From positions 1 through 15,361 of the forward strand of contig CAZORL010000035.1 in the NCBI GenBank assembly GCA_964582375.1: 15,361 nucleotides of DNA. Direction: 5' to 3'. Positions 5,368 to 13,036 of the stretch are shown here, one piece after another. The translations under genes were made by a program, and so were the position numbers. This stretch comes from CAKSQF01 sp964582375 (lineage in GTDB: Bacteria > Bacillota > Clostridia > Oscillospirales > CAG-272). Below the pieces are notes generated by a model. The model was not told the DNA's origin and did no database searches. It saw nothing but the letters and a program-made list of their open reading frames with translations. Numbering within the stretch: the first letter of the stretch is position 1; every line of letters begins with the position of its first letter.

Positions 5368-6280
5368 AAGAATACTTATCGACACCGACATAGGTGACGA
5401 CATAGACGACGCGTTCGCGATGCTTTTTGCAATGTGTGAGGGTGTCGATATCGTCGGGGTAACCACCGTCTTTCGGAATACGACAGAGCGTGCGCGAATG
5501 GCAAAAAAACTCATGTCGCTCTACGGCGGCAGGTATGCGGATGTGCCGGTCTACTTCGGCTATGGCGACTCGACAGCGCACACTTGTCAATATACCCCCG
5601 ATCTTGAGGACGATGCCTATACCCCAAACGGGAATTGCCCCGAGGATGCGATCGATTTTATTATTGAATGCTGCGAAAAATACCGAGATGATCTGACCAT
5701 TGTCGCCATCGGACCTTTCACGAATATTGCAAGGGTCGAAGAGAAGTCACCCGAGGCACTCGCTCATGTCGGAGAGATCGTTATAATGGGGGGTGCGTAT
5801 TTCAGACAGTACGCCGATTGGAATGTTTGGTGCGATCCGCAAGCCGCCAAGACCATGTTTGAGTCGCTCTGCGGCATTCGCTGTCTTGGTGCGGATGTCA
5901 CACATCTTTTGCGGCTGTCAAAGGAAGATGATGCAAAGATTCTAAGTTACGGCGGCGAAAATGATGCGGTGAGCTATGTAAAAGAGCTTTATCGCCTCTG
6001 GAAGATCGAAAATCGCGGTAACATCGGCATGCTCCACGATCCGCTGGCACTCCTTTGCGCCATCGATCCTTCTTTTTGCGACTATAAGATCGCACCCGTT
6101 GCGGTCGTCACCGAAGGCTTTGCACGCGGGCTGACGGTTAATCTCAACGAATACGGCAAAGTACCCTTGAATGCCGTCTATAAGACATTTGATCTTGACA
6201 AAAAGCAAGATCTTGCGTTTTCGGTCAACAGAGATGCCGTGATCACAAGGTTTATGCGATGCTTTGAGGATAATACATAA
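5357..6280 (+). CDS. Inosine/uridine-preferring nucleoside hydrolase family protein
   Basis: The 307-residue protein belongs to the family that cleaves the N-glycosidic bond of ribonucleosides to base and ribose. The N-terminal calcium-binding aspartate cluster is present (DTDIGDDIDDA, residues 9-19). N156 lies in the NVWCDP segment, and LHDPLA supplies H227 and D228, matching the catalytic His and metal-binding Asp of the family. Length is usual and no signal peptide is present, so it acts in the cytoplasm. The ATG follows a GGAGG site by about 10 nt. It is first in an operon with a GH43 enzyme and a transporter. Together these suggest use of a ribosyl- or pentose-containing compound, though true nucleosides need not be the substrate. 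Confidence 0.88.
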   Translation: MNRKRILIDTDIGDDIDDAFAMLFAMCEGVDIVGVTTVFRNTTERARMAKKLMSLYGGRYADVPVYFGYGDSTAHTCQYTPDLEDDAYTPNGNCPEDAIDFIIECCEKYRDDLTIVAIGPFTNIARVEEKSPEALAHVGEIVIMGGAYFRQYADWNVWCDPQAAKTMFESLCGIRCLGADVTHLLRLSKEDDAKILSYGGENDAVSYVKELYRLWKIENRGNIGMLHDPLALLCAIDPSFCDYKIAPVAVVTEGFARGLTVNLNEYGKVPLNAVYKTFDLDKKQDLAFSVNRDAVITRFMRCFEDNT

Positions 6281-6311
6281 TAATAAGAAACAAGGGAGAG
6301 ATCAGATCAAC

Positions 6312-7265
6312 ATGAAATTTGGCAGAAGATTTTTTGACGGCGGAGATCCGTTTATATTCGTACATGACGGTATCTCATATATCTATTGCACCACCGAAAA
6401 TTCACGCCCTCTCGAGGCGGCGAACGCTTTTGATACCGATATCGACGGGCGCGACGGAATTTATGTTTATCGTTTGAACGAGCACGGAGAGTGGGAGCGC
6501 GTCGGACTTTGCCTTGACGGAAGGGACGCGGTCGGAGGGCGTTGGTTTTGGGCACCCGAAGTGTATTTTTATAAAGGAAGATTTTACATGCTCTTCTCGT
6601 CGGAGGAATATCCGGAGATCGCTGTTGCCGACAGCCCGACAGGTCCGTTTAAGAGCCTTACGGGGAAACGGCTGAGAGATGAAAAATCGATCGACGGTCA
6701 TCTGCTCTTTGATGGTGACAAGGTCTATCTCTACTATGTCAGACTTGACTGCGGCAACAGGATATTTGTTGCCGAGATGAGCGACGATCTGACGCATATA
6801 ACGGTTGAATATGACGAGCCGCTGATCGTGGCAAGCGATCCTTGGGAAACTGTTGACTCAAGTGTTGCAGAGGGGCCGTTTGTCTTAAAACACGGCGGAT
6901 ATTATTATCTCGTTTATTCGGCAAATCATACGAGATCGCCAATGTACGCAGTCGGTTACGCTCTGTCAAAGTCTCCGACAGGACCGTTTATCAAATACGA
7001 CGGCAATCCGATAATAAAGGCAAGCGGCGATGTCATCGGAGTCGGTCATAACAGCTTTGCGACAATGCCCGACGGCAGTCTTGTCTGTGCGTATCATTGT
7101 CACAGCGAAAGCCCCGACAATTTCAAACCGCGCATGGTCTGCCTTGCAGGGGCGGAATTTGTGGAAAATGATGATGGTGCAGATCGTCTGATCGTCCATT
7201 ATCAAAATGAAGTGAGAAAATGGGACAAAATGATTTTACCAAAGGCTCTGTCAAGCGTGCGATAA
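6312..7265 (+). CDS. GH43-type glycoside hydrolase
   Basis: This 317-residue single-domain enzyme has five-bladed-propeller features of GH43/GH117-clan proteins. DPFIF gives the general base D12, SIDGH gives the pKa-setting D128, and VAEGPF gives the general acid E188. WAPEV at 80-84 and VGHNS at 244-248 are also typical. Known members are beta-xylosidases, alpha-L-arabinofuranosidases and related enzymes; the exact substrate cannot be read here. It has no signal peptide and would act on imported short glycosides. ATG at 6312 was chosen because the native DPF-type start follows it and a GGGAG site lies upstream, about 13 nt away and rather far. The last 46 nt overlap the MATE gene. Confidence 0.88.
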   Translation: MKFGRRFFDGGDPFIFVHDGISYIYCTTENSRPLEAANAFDTDIDGRDGIYVYRLNEHGEWERVGLCLDGRDAVGGRWFWAPEVYFYKGRFYMLFSSEEYPEIAVADSPTGPFKSLTGKRLRDEKSIDGHLLFDGDKVYLYYVRLDCGNRIFVAEMSDDLTHITVEYDEPLIVASDPWETVDSSVAEGPFVLKHGGYYYLVYSANHTRSPMYAVGYALSKSPTGPFIKYDGNPIIKASGDVIGVGHNSFATMPDGSLVCAYHCHSESPDNFKPRMVCLAGAEFVENDDGADRLIVHYQNEVRKWDKMILPKALSSVR

Positions 7266-8572
7266 TTGCACAGGCAGTGCCGCTTACCGCCGCACAGCTC
7301 GTTCATCTTCTTTATAACGTTGTTGACAGGATATATCTCGGTCACATGGGGGACGGAAACAACCTTGCACTGACAGGTGTAGGTCTGACATTCCCCATAG
7401 TAACCCTTATCTCGGGATTTGCCGCACTGTTTGGCACGGGTGCTGTCCCGCTCTTTTCGATCGAGCGCGGACGCGGGGACGATGAGCGGGCAAAACGAAT
7501 ACTCGGCAACTCGTTTGCGCTGATCGCCGTCAGCTCGATCCTGCTGACCCTTGTCGGTTATCTCTTTTCCGAGCCGATACTTGTTGCGTTCGGTGCGGGC
7601 GAGGAGTCGCTCGGGTACGCAAAAGATTATCTTGATGTCTATTTGATCGGAACATTCTTTGCGATGGTCGGCAGTGGGCTTGCGGGCTTTATAAATGCGC
7701 AGGGCTTTCCGAAGATCGGGATGCTCTCGGTCGTGATAGGAGCACTCGCCAACATCGCACTCGACCCGATTTTTATATTTGTTCTCGATATGGGAGTTCG
7801 CGGTGCGGCAATCGCAACCGTCATATCGCAGATACTGTCTGCGGTGTGGATACTTGTATTTCTTTTCGGCAGGCGGGTGCAGGTATCGCTCTCGATCGAC
7901 AGTATAAGAATAAACGGCAAAATAACCGCAGAGATATCAAAGCTCGGGGCAGCAAATTTCATAATGTCGGGCACGACCTGTATCGTACAGGCTGTCTGCA
8001 ACAGGACGCTCCAAAATTTCGGAGGAGATCTCTATGTCGGCGTCATGACGGTCATGAACTCGGTGCGTGAGATATTTACTCTGCCAGTCAACGGCATAGT
8101 CAGCGGTTCTCAGCCGGTGATCAGCTATAATTTTGGTGCAAAACGCTATGACAGAGTCAGACAGGGAATAAAATTCAACACGATAGTCGGTGCGACCTAC
8201 ACCGCCGTTGCATGGATTCTTATATTGCTCCTTCCGAGATTTTGGGTCGGGATATTCTCGGACGACCTCGCAACCATTGAAAAAGGGGCAGAAATGCTTA
8301 CGATCTATTTCTTCGGATTTGTTTTCATGGCGTTTCAGTTTGCGGGACAATCGACCTTTCAGGCACTCGGAATGTCGGGGCACGCGATCTTTTTCTCGCT
8401 CCTTCGCAAGGTCATAATCGTCCTTCCGCTTACTTTGATATTGCCGAGGGTCGGTTTCGGTGCTCCCGGGGTCTTTATCGCCGAGCCGATATCCAATTTC
8501 ATCGGCGGTCTTGCCTCATATCTCACAATGCGTCTCGGTGTCTATCGAAAACTCGGAAAGGATGCCGATTAA
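7220..8572 (+). CDS. MATE-family multidrug/cation transporter
   Basis: The 450-residue integral membrane protein opens like MATE exporters, with a short FTKGSV leader, then PLTAAQLVHLLYNVVDRIYL in TM1 and a GVGLTFP motif in TM2. It has about 12 hydrophobic segments in two similar halves; the second begins near residue 235 and contains a GSQPVISYNFGA stretch typical of the family. It should sit in the cell membrane and exchange organic compounds for Na+ or H+. It resembles the MepA-like branch. The start lies inside the end of the GH43 gene, with only a weak AAGTGAG site, so translation is probably coupled. The substrate is unknown; its operon partners are a nucleoside hydrolase and a GH43 enzyme. 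Confidence 0.92.
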   Translation: MGQNDFTKGSVKRAIIAQAVPLTAAQLVHLLYNVVDRIYLGHMGDGNNLALTGVGLTFPIVTLISGFAALFGTGAVPLFSIERGRGDDERAKRILGNSFALIAVSSILLTLVGYLFSEPILVAFGAGEESLGYAKDYLDVYLIGTFFAMVGSGLAGFINAQGFPKIGMLSVVIGALANIALDPIFIFVLDMGVRGAAIATVISQILSAVWILVFLFGRRVQVSLSIDSIRINGKITAEISKLGAANFIMSGTTCIVQAVCNRTLQNFGGDLYVGVMTVMNSVREIFTLPVNGIVSGSQPVISYNFGAKRYDRVRQGIKFNTIVGATYTAVAWILILLLPRFWVGIFSDDLATIEKGAEMLTIYFFGFVFMAFQFAGQSTFQALGMSGHAIFFSLLRKVIIVLPLTLILPRVGFGAPGVFIAEPISNFIGGLASYLTMRLGVYRKLGKDAD

Positions 8573-8575
8573 ATC

Positions 8576-8611
8576 AAAAAGCTGTCTCAGATCAATTTGA
8601 GACAGCTTTTT
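8576..8611. terminator. Bidirectional terminator between MATE and trmO genes
   Basis: A 14-bp perfect stem (8576-8589 with 8598-8611) begins with AAAAA and ends with TTTTT around an 8-nt loop. It therefore yields a U-tailed hairpin in both directions and closes the two convergent operons. Confidence 0.92.
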
Positions 8612-8618
8612 GCGTGTA

Positions 8619-9302
8619 TTATTGTTTTTTGATCTCGATGATCGTCAGATCATTGCCGTTTACCTTGAATTTGATCGAAATGTCGGCGTAGTCCATGCCG
8701 TAGATGCGATCGGGATCGTTTTGATAGGACGGTCTCGGGTCGTCGGCAAGGATGTCGCAGATCAGATCTTGCTCATCCTCCGAAAGCACGCCGACCGTCC
8801 CCTTGCCAAACGCCACGTTCAGTCTGTGTGAGAGTGCGCCGTCGGCAAATCCTCCGACCGCATTGTCTATTCGATCGGCGGACGGAAGGTAGGGCTTTAT
8901 GTCGATGATCGGCGTGCCGTCCAGAATATCTCCCCCGAGAACGGTGATCTCGCCTTTCTCGGGTTCGATCTTTTCTATCTCAAGTGCCGACATGCCGATC
9001 GGGTTCGGACGGTAGGGTGATCTTGTGGCAAATACGCCCATCCGACGATTGCCGCCGAGCCTTGGCGGGCGAACGGTCGGTGACCATTTGCCCGTCGGCG
9101 TTTGCGAGAATATCCAAAGCACCCACAGATGCGAGAATCCCTCAAGTCCGCGCAGAGCCTCGGGACTTTTGTATTTGCCGTCGAGGACGATCACCGATCG
9201 CAGTTTTTTAATTCTGCCGCTCTGCCTCGGAATGCCGAATTTTTCGGGGAAATCCGAGCGAACATGCCCGATAATGTTTATGTTTATGCTATTTTCATCC
9301 AT
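8619..9302 (-). CDS. trmO: TrmO-type tRNA (t6A37) N6-methyltransferase
   Basis: This 227-residue protein is of the TsaA/YaeB (UPF0066) family, whose characterised members methylate N6 of t6A at position 37 of threonine-type tRNAs using S-adenosylmethionine. Diagnostic motifs are GVFATRSPYRPNPIG (residues 89-103) and DGTPIIDIKPYLP (128-140), within a beta-barrel-like fold. The C-terminal extension (about 165-227) is of ordinary length for the family. The ATG lies 6 nt after the stop of the rhamnosidase gene and lacks a clear ribosome binding site. Translation is probably coupled to that gene, an odd partner for a tRNA modification enzyme. Confidence 0.9.
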   Translation of the reverse strand: MDENSININIIGHVRSDFPEKFGIPRQSGRIKKLRSVIVLDGKYKSPEALRGLEGFSHLWVLWIFSQTPTGKWSPTVRPPRLGGNRRMGVFATRSPYRPNPIGMSALEIEKIEPEKGEITVLGGDILDGTPIIDIKPYLPSADRIDNAVGGFADGALSHRLNVAFGKGTVGVLSEDEQDLICDILADDPRPSYQNDPDRIYGMDYADISIKFKVNGNDLTIIEIKKQ

Positions 9303-9308
9303 TATTTG

Positions 9309-12092
9309 TCATTTCGTGCATACGATATCGAACGAACCTGCAACAGCGTCGAAATACGCGATGCCGCCGTCACAACCGATAAATACGATGCCGTCGGCTT
9401 TCTGCTCGAGCGACTCGGGCGATTTGCCGTTTACGGTGAGGCTCGCATAGCCATCGGTCGGGATGACGATGCGTGCACTCGTGTTTGCAGGCAGGGCAAA
9501 CGAGTAGCTCCATGTGCTGTCGGTAAGTTCCGATCTTGCAGTAAACAGACCGTATGCACTGTTATATTTTGCGTCAACGCTCGGAATGCGCGCATCGGGT
9601 ATCGGCGAGAGGATCGCGTGCTTGAAGCCCGGATCGATGGGATCGGCGTTGAAGCCTGCCATCGTGCGGAACATCCAGGATGCGACCGCACCGTAAGCAT
9701 AGTGGTTGAAGGAGTTCATTGCCACATCGCCAAATCCGTTCTCGATCGTGTAGGAATTCCATCTCTCCCAAATGGTCGTTGCGCCTTGAAGCACCGAATA
9801 GAGCCACGAGGGGTTCTGCTCTTGGAGAAGGAGGGAATATGCCACATCGTTTCTGCCGATCTTCGTGAGCGTGTCGAGAATGATCTTCGTGCCGAGGAAT
9901 CCGGTCTGAAGTCTGTTGCCCGTGCGCTCGAAATTAGAAATGAGCTGACCTGCGACTGCCTCTCTCGAACGGTCGCTTGGCAACATGTCAACATAGAGTG
10001 CGTAGAGGCAGACCGACTGCTCGGAACGACGGAGCGTTCCGTCCTCGTTGACATATTTTTGTGCGAAATTCTCTTTAACGAGTGCCGCGACCTTCTTGTA
10101 TTTTGCAATATCGTCAAGCTTTCCGATAGCAGCTGCCATTTCAGCCATCATCTGTGCGTCCCACGCATAGTAAGCCGCGGCGATCATCGACTGTATCTCG
10201 TCGTCGTTAGACTCGTATGCAAGCCAGTCGCCCCAGACGTTGAGCGGACCGTGAAGCTCGGTCTTTCCGAGGAAGCCATCGACATATTTTTCCATCGATT
10301 CCCAGCTGTCCTCGATCACGCGCTTGTCACCGTAGAGGGTGTAGAGGGTGTAGGGAACTATGACGCCTGCATCTGCCCAGCCTGTGCCGCCCCAGTGACC
10401 GCCGTTGTATCTGCCTGTCGGAGCTGTTCCGGGATATGCGCCCTCGTCATTTTGTGTGTCGCGAAGGTCGTACATGAACTTCTCAAGGAAGCTCTCGGAA
10501 AATCCCATGTAACAGCCTGCCGATGCGAATGCCTGCGTGTCACCCGTCCAGCCTTGACGCTCGTCTCTCTGCGGACAGTCGGTCGGAACAGAGAGATAGT
10601 TCGAAAGCTGTCCCCAACGGACATTTTCGATAAGCCTGTTGATCTTCTTGTCGGATGTTTCCATAAAGCCCGTAAGCTGTTCGACCGAGGAAACGACCTC
10701 GCCGACCGCACTGTGGAGCTTTACCTGCCCGTCAACCCTGATCTCGATGTATCGAAATCCGAAGAAGCTCAGCGATGGGTGATAATTCTCGATTCCGTCG
10801 CCCGACAGAATATATTCGGTCGATGCCTTTGCGGCACGGTAGTTTGCGTTGTATACACTGCCGCCGGGGCCGTCGTTTCCGCGTGACTTTTCGCCCATGT
10901 TGTCGTTGAGCGTTTCGCCGTGGCGTACACGGAGCAGAGTGCCGCGCTCGCCGCTGACCGATATTTTTTCCCATCCTGCAAAATTCTGCCCGAAGTCTAT
11001 GAGCAGTACCTCGTCGGGGGATATCTCGATGCCGTCCTCGATGCCACTGTACTCGCGCACGATCTTGATCCTGCCGTATCGCTCGTCGGTCGCACCCTCT
11101 GCACCGCTGTATATTAATGCCGATATCGGCGCACGCTCGAGCTCGTGATGTACGGTTATCGGCGAGCCGACCCAAGCGGTGATCTTGCCGCTGAATTCTT
11201 CGTTGTGCAGTACGCCGCCCCAGCCTGACTCGTCAAAATCGGGTCTCATCCATTCAACACCGATGCGTGCGTCATAGCACTCGCCGTTGAAAATGTCCGC
11301 ATATGTGATCGGCGACGCACATGCCGATCTCCATGAAAGATCGGTGACAACACGCTCGACCCTGCCGTCCTCATATCGGATCAAAAGCAGAGCGAGATAT
11401 GCGTTCTTCTTTCCGTAGCCGCTCATGATATCGCCTGACCACCATCCGCTGCCGAGCATTGCCGACAGCACGTTGTCACGACCCTCGTCGATCATGTCGG
11501 TCACATCGAATGAACTGTAATACTGACGCTTGGGTACTTCCGAAAATCCGGGTTTCAACTCGTGATAGATACGCTCGCCCGAGGGCATGAGTACGCCGAC
11601 ACGATCTCCGTTGATAAAGCTCTCATATACGCCGAGACCTGTCGTGTAAAGCTTTGCCGAGCTGATCTTTCCGGAGGGTCTGAATACCTTTCTGAGTGCG
11701 ACGCCTTCTTTTTGCTCGCAGTCTGCCGAAATGCAGATCGCCCCTGCCGACTCGAATCCGACTCTGCCGCCGATGCCAGTGTCAAATGTCGAGCTTGCCG
11801 TGTGCGCGACCGATGAGCCGTCATAGACCGTCAGCTCCCATATATAGCCGGTCGAGGGGGCAAGCACCTCGCCTTCGTATGCGATATCGACCGACTGATC
11901 AGAGACAACAATATCGCTGTCCCAAACAACACGCTCGCCGTCTTTTACGATTATCCTGTAGCTCTTTTGCCGCTGACCGAGAATGTCCGAGCGCATTTTC
12001 CATGAAAATCGCGGTCTTGACACATCGACGGTGCAGGGTGGAAGCAGGTTTTCGACTCGAAGGTCGAATATTTCGGTAGTGTATTTTTCCAT
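9309..12092 (-). CDS. GH78 alpha-L-rhamnosidase
   Basis: The 927-residue enzyme has the GH78 layout: N-terminal beta domains (1-470), an (alpha/alpha)6 barrel (about 470-815) and a C-terminal beta domain. The signature PTDCPQRDERQGWTGD (503-518) supplies the acid residues of the active site (D510/E511 cluster). TTIWERW near 772-778 contains the likely general base E776. It removes terminal alpha-L-rhamnose from plant glycans or rhamnosides with inversion. There is no signal peptide, so it acts on imported substrate. ATG at 12092 was chosen because it follows AAAGGAG by 9 nt; an in-frame GTG at 12098 is only 3 nt from that site. It heads an operon with trmO. Confidence 0.95.
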   Translation of the reverse strand: MEKYTTEIFDLRVENLLPPCTVDVSRPRFSWKMRSDILGQRQKSYRIIVKDGERVVWDSDIVVSDQSVDIAYEGEVLAPSTGYIWELTVYDGSSVAHTASSTFDTGIGGRVGFESAGAICISADCEQKEGVALRKVFRPSGKISSAKLYTTGLGVYESFINGDRVGVLMPSGERIYHELKPGFSEVPKRQYYSSFDVTDMIDEGRDNVLSAMLGSGWWSGDIMSGYGKKNAYLALLLIRYEDGRVERVVTDLSWRSACASPITYADIFNGECYDARIGVEWMRPDFDESGWGGVLHNEEFSGKITAWVGSPITVHHELERAPISALIYSGAEGATDERYGRIKIVREYSGIEDGIEISPDEVLLIDFGQNFAGWEKISVSGERGTLLRVRHGETLNDNMGEKSRGNDGPGGSVYNANYRAAKASTEYILSGDGIENYHPSLSFFGFRYIEIRVDGQVKLHSAVGEVVSSVEQLTGFMETSDKKINRLIENVRWGQLSNYLSVPTDCPQRDERQGWTGDTQAFASAGCYMGFSESFLEKFMYDLRDTQNDEGAYPGTAPTGRYNGGHWGGTGWADAGVIVPYTLYTLYGDKRVIEDSWESMEKYVDGFLGKTELHGPLNVWGDWLAYESNDDEIQSMIAAAYYAWDAQMMAEMAAAIGKLDDIAKYKKVAALVKENFAQKYVNEDGTLRRSEQSVCLYALYVDMLPSDRSREAVAGQLISNFERTGNRLQTGFLGTKIILDTLTKIGRNDVAYSLLLQEQNPSWLYSVLQGATTIWERWNSYTIENGFGDVAMNSFNHYAYGAVASWMFRTMAGFNADPIDPGFKHAILSPIPDARIPSVDAKYNSAYGLFTARSELTDSTWSYSFALPANTSARIVIPTDGYASLTVNGKSPESLEQKADGIVFIGCDGGIAYFDAVAGSFDIVCTK

Positions 12093-12160
12093 AAACACAG
12101 TCTCCTTTGTGAATTTTATTTGTTATCGTATCTAAACGAATCCTTTTCTTCCGTGTCCTT

Positions 12161-12189
12161 ATTTTACCACAAAAAAATATATATTTCAA
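12161..12189 (-). promoter_or_regulatory. Promoter of the rhamnosidase-trmO operon
   Basis: On the minus strand TTGAAA (12189-12184), 17 nt and TAAAAT (12166-12161) precede the rhamnosidase by about 70 nt. Confidence 0.7.
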
Positions 12190-12290
12190 TAGCTTTTGCG
12201 GAAATTGTTGAAATAAATATGTAACGACACGCCTGATATAAGTCTTCAGATCGATTTTTTGCACGTCCCCGACAAAACTTGCCGAAATAC

Positions 12291-12319
12291 TTGAAATATT
12301 CATCTTTTTGAGATATAAT
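12291..12319 (+). promoter_or_regulatory. Promoter of the DUF5662 gene
   Basis: TTGAAA (12291-12296), 17 nt and TATAAT (12314-12319) lie 34 nt before the ATG. It diverges from the rhamnosidase promoter, with about 100 bp between the two -35 boxes. Confidence 0.8.
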
Positions 12320-12352
12320 GTAGTGAAAGCGGGAGAACGGAGGCTTTTTTGT

Positions 12353-12886
12353 ATGGGTAGCTTTTTCGGACATTTGAAGACGGTGTGCAGACATCGGCAT
12401 AAGGTATTTTTGCACTGCGTGAAGGCAGGGATACCGATGCGCGGACTTTTTCACGATCTGTCGAAATTCAGCCCGACCGAGTTTATTCCCGGGGTGAAAT
12501 ATTGGCAGGGAACGAGATCCCCGAACGAGGTCGAACGTGAAAAGTTCGGACACAGCAGGGCGTGGATGCATCATAAGGGTCGAAATCTCCATCATTATGA
12601 GTATTGGAACGACATAAATCCGAAAACCAAGCAGGTCGAGCCGATCAAGATGCCGCCCAAATATTTTGCTGAGATGGTCTGCGACAGGATCGCCGCAAGT
12701 AAGATATATCAGGGTAAAAATTATCAAAACTCGCACCCTCTCGAATATTTCAGACGCGGCAGGGGACACATGTTCATCCACGAGGAGACCGCTCGTGAGC
12801 TTGAGTTTATTTTAACTTTGCTTGCCGAAAAGGGCGAGGATGCCGCATTCGCCGAGGTCAGACGCGTGCTCAAAGAGGGATATTGA
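12353..12886 (+). CDS. DUF5662 family protein of unknown function
   Basis: The 177-residue cytoplasmic protein is rich in conserved His, Asp and aromatic residues: RGLFHDLSKFSPTEF (30-44), an AWMHHKGRNLHHYEYW block (70-85) and a MVCDRIAASKIYQG block (108-121). I recognise these as the DUF5662 family, common in gut Firmicutes and of no known activity. The order of H, HD, HH and D resembles an HD-type metal-dependent phosphohydrolase, but that is an inference. ATG at 12353 was chosen over earlier in-frame codons because GGAGG lies 9 nt before it. It is monocistronic with its own promoter; no clear terminator follows. Confidence 0.85.
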   Translation: MGSFFGHLKTVCRHRHKVFLHCVKAGIPMRGLFHDLSKFSPTEFIPGVKYWQGTRSPNEVEREKFGHSRAWMHHKGRNLHHYEYWNDINPKTKQVEPIKMPPKYFAEMVCDRIAASKIYQGKNYQNSHPLEYFRRGRGHMFIHEETARELEFILTLLAEKGEDAAFAEVRRVLKEGY

Positions 12887-12938
12887 CACGCAACTTTGCA
12901 AAAAATCCGACCATTTGTCAAATTTTGCAAAAAAGGTA

Positions 12939-12967
12939 TTGCAATAAATTGTAATTTGTGATAAAAT
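12939..12967 (+). promoter_or_regulatory. Promoter of the dockerin-protein gene
   Basis: TTGCAA (12939-12944), 17 nt and TAAAAT (12962-12967) precede the gene by about 70 nt. The upstream context AAAAAAGGTATTG is shared with the tRNA-Thr promoter region. The leader contains a G-run and C-run (about 13000-13011) that could pair weakly. Confidence 0.65.
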
Positions 12968-13036
12968 AATAACAGCAACATGTAAACTGTAACAAGAGGG
13001 GGGCAAACCCCGAGATCGATCAAACGGAGGTAAACT

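Noticed and set aside
9102..10886. A 594-codon plus-strand open frame
   Set aside because: It lies entirely antisense to the trmO and GH78 genes, whose products are clearly recognised. It has no ribosome binding site or known domain and arises from codon bias on the other strand.
12887..12935. Repeated TTTGCAAAAAA motifs as a terminator for the DUF5662 gene
   Set aside because: They are direct repeats in A/T-rich DNA with no stable hairpin or U tail.
12975..13036. Possible riboswitch in the dockerin-gene leader
   Set aside because: The leader is only about 60 nt with one weak G-run/C-run pairing and no known aptamer motif.
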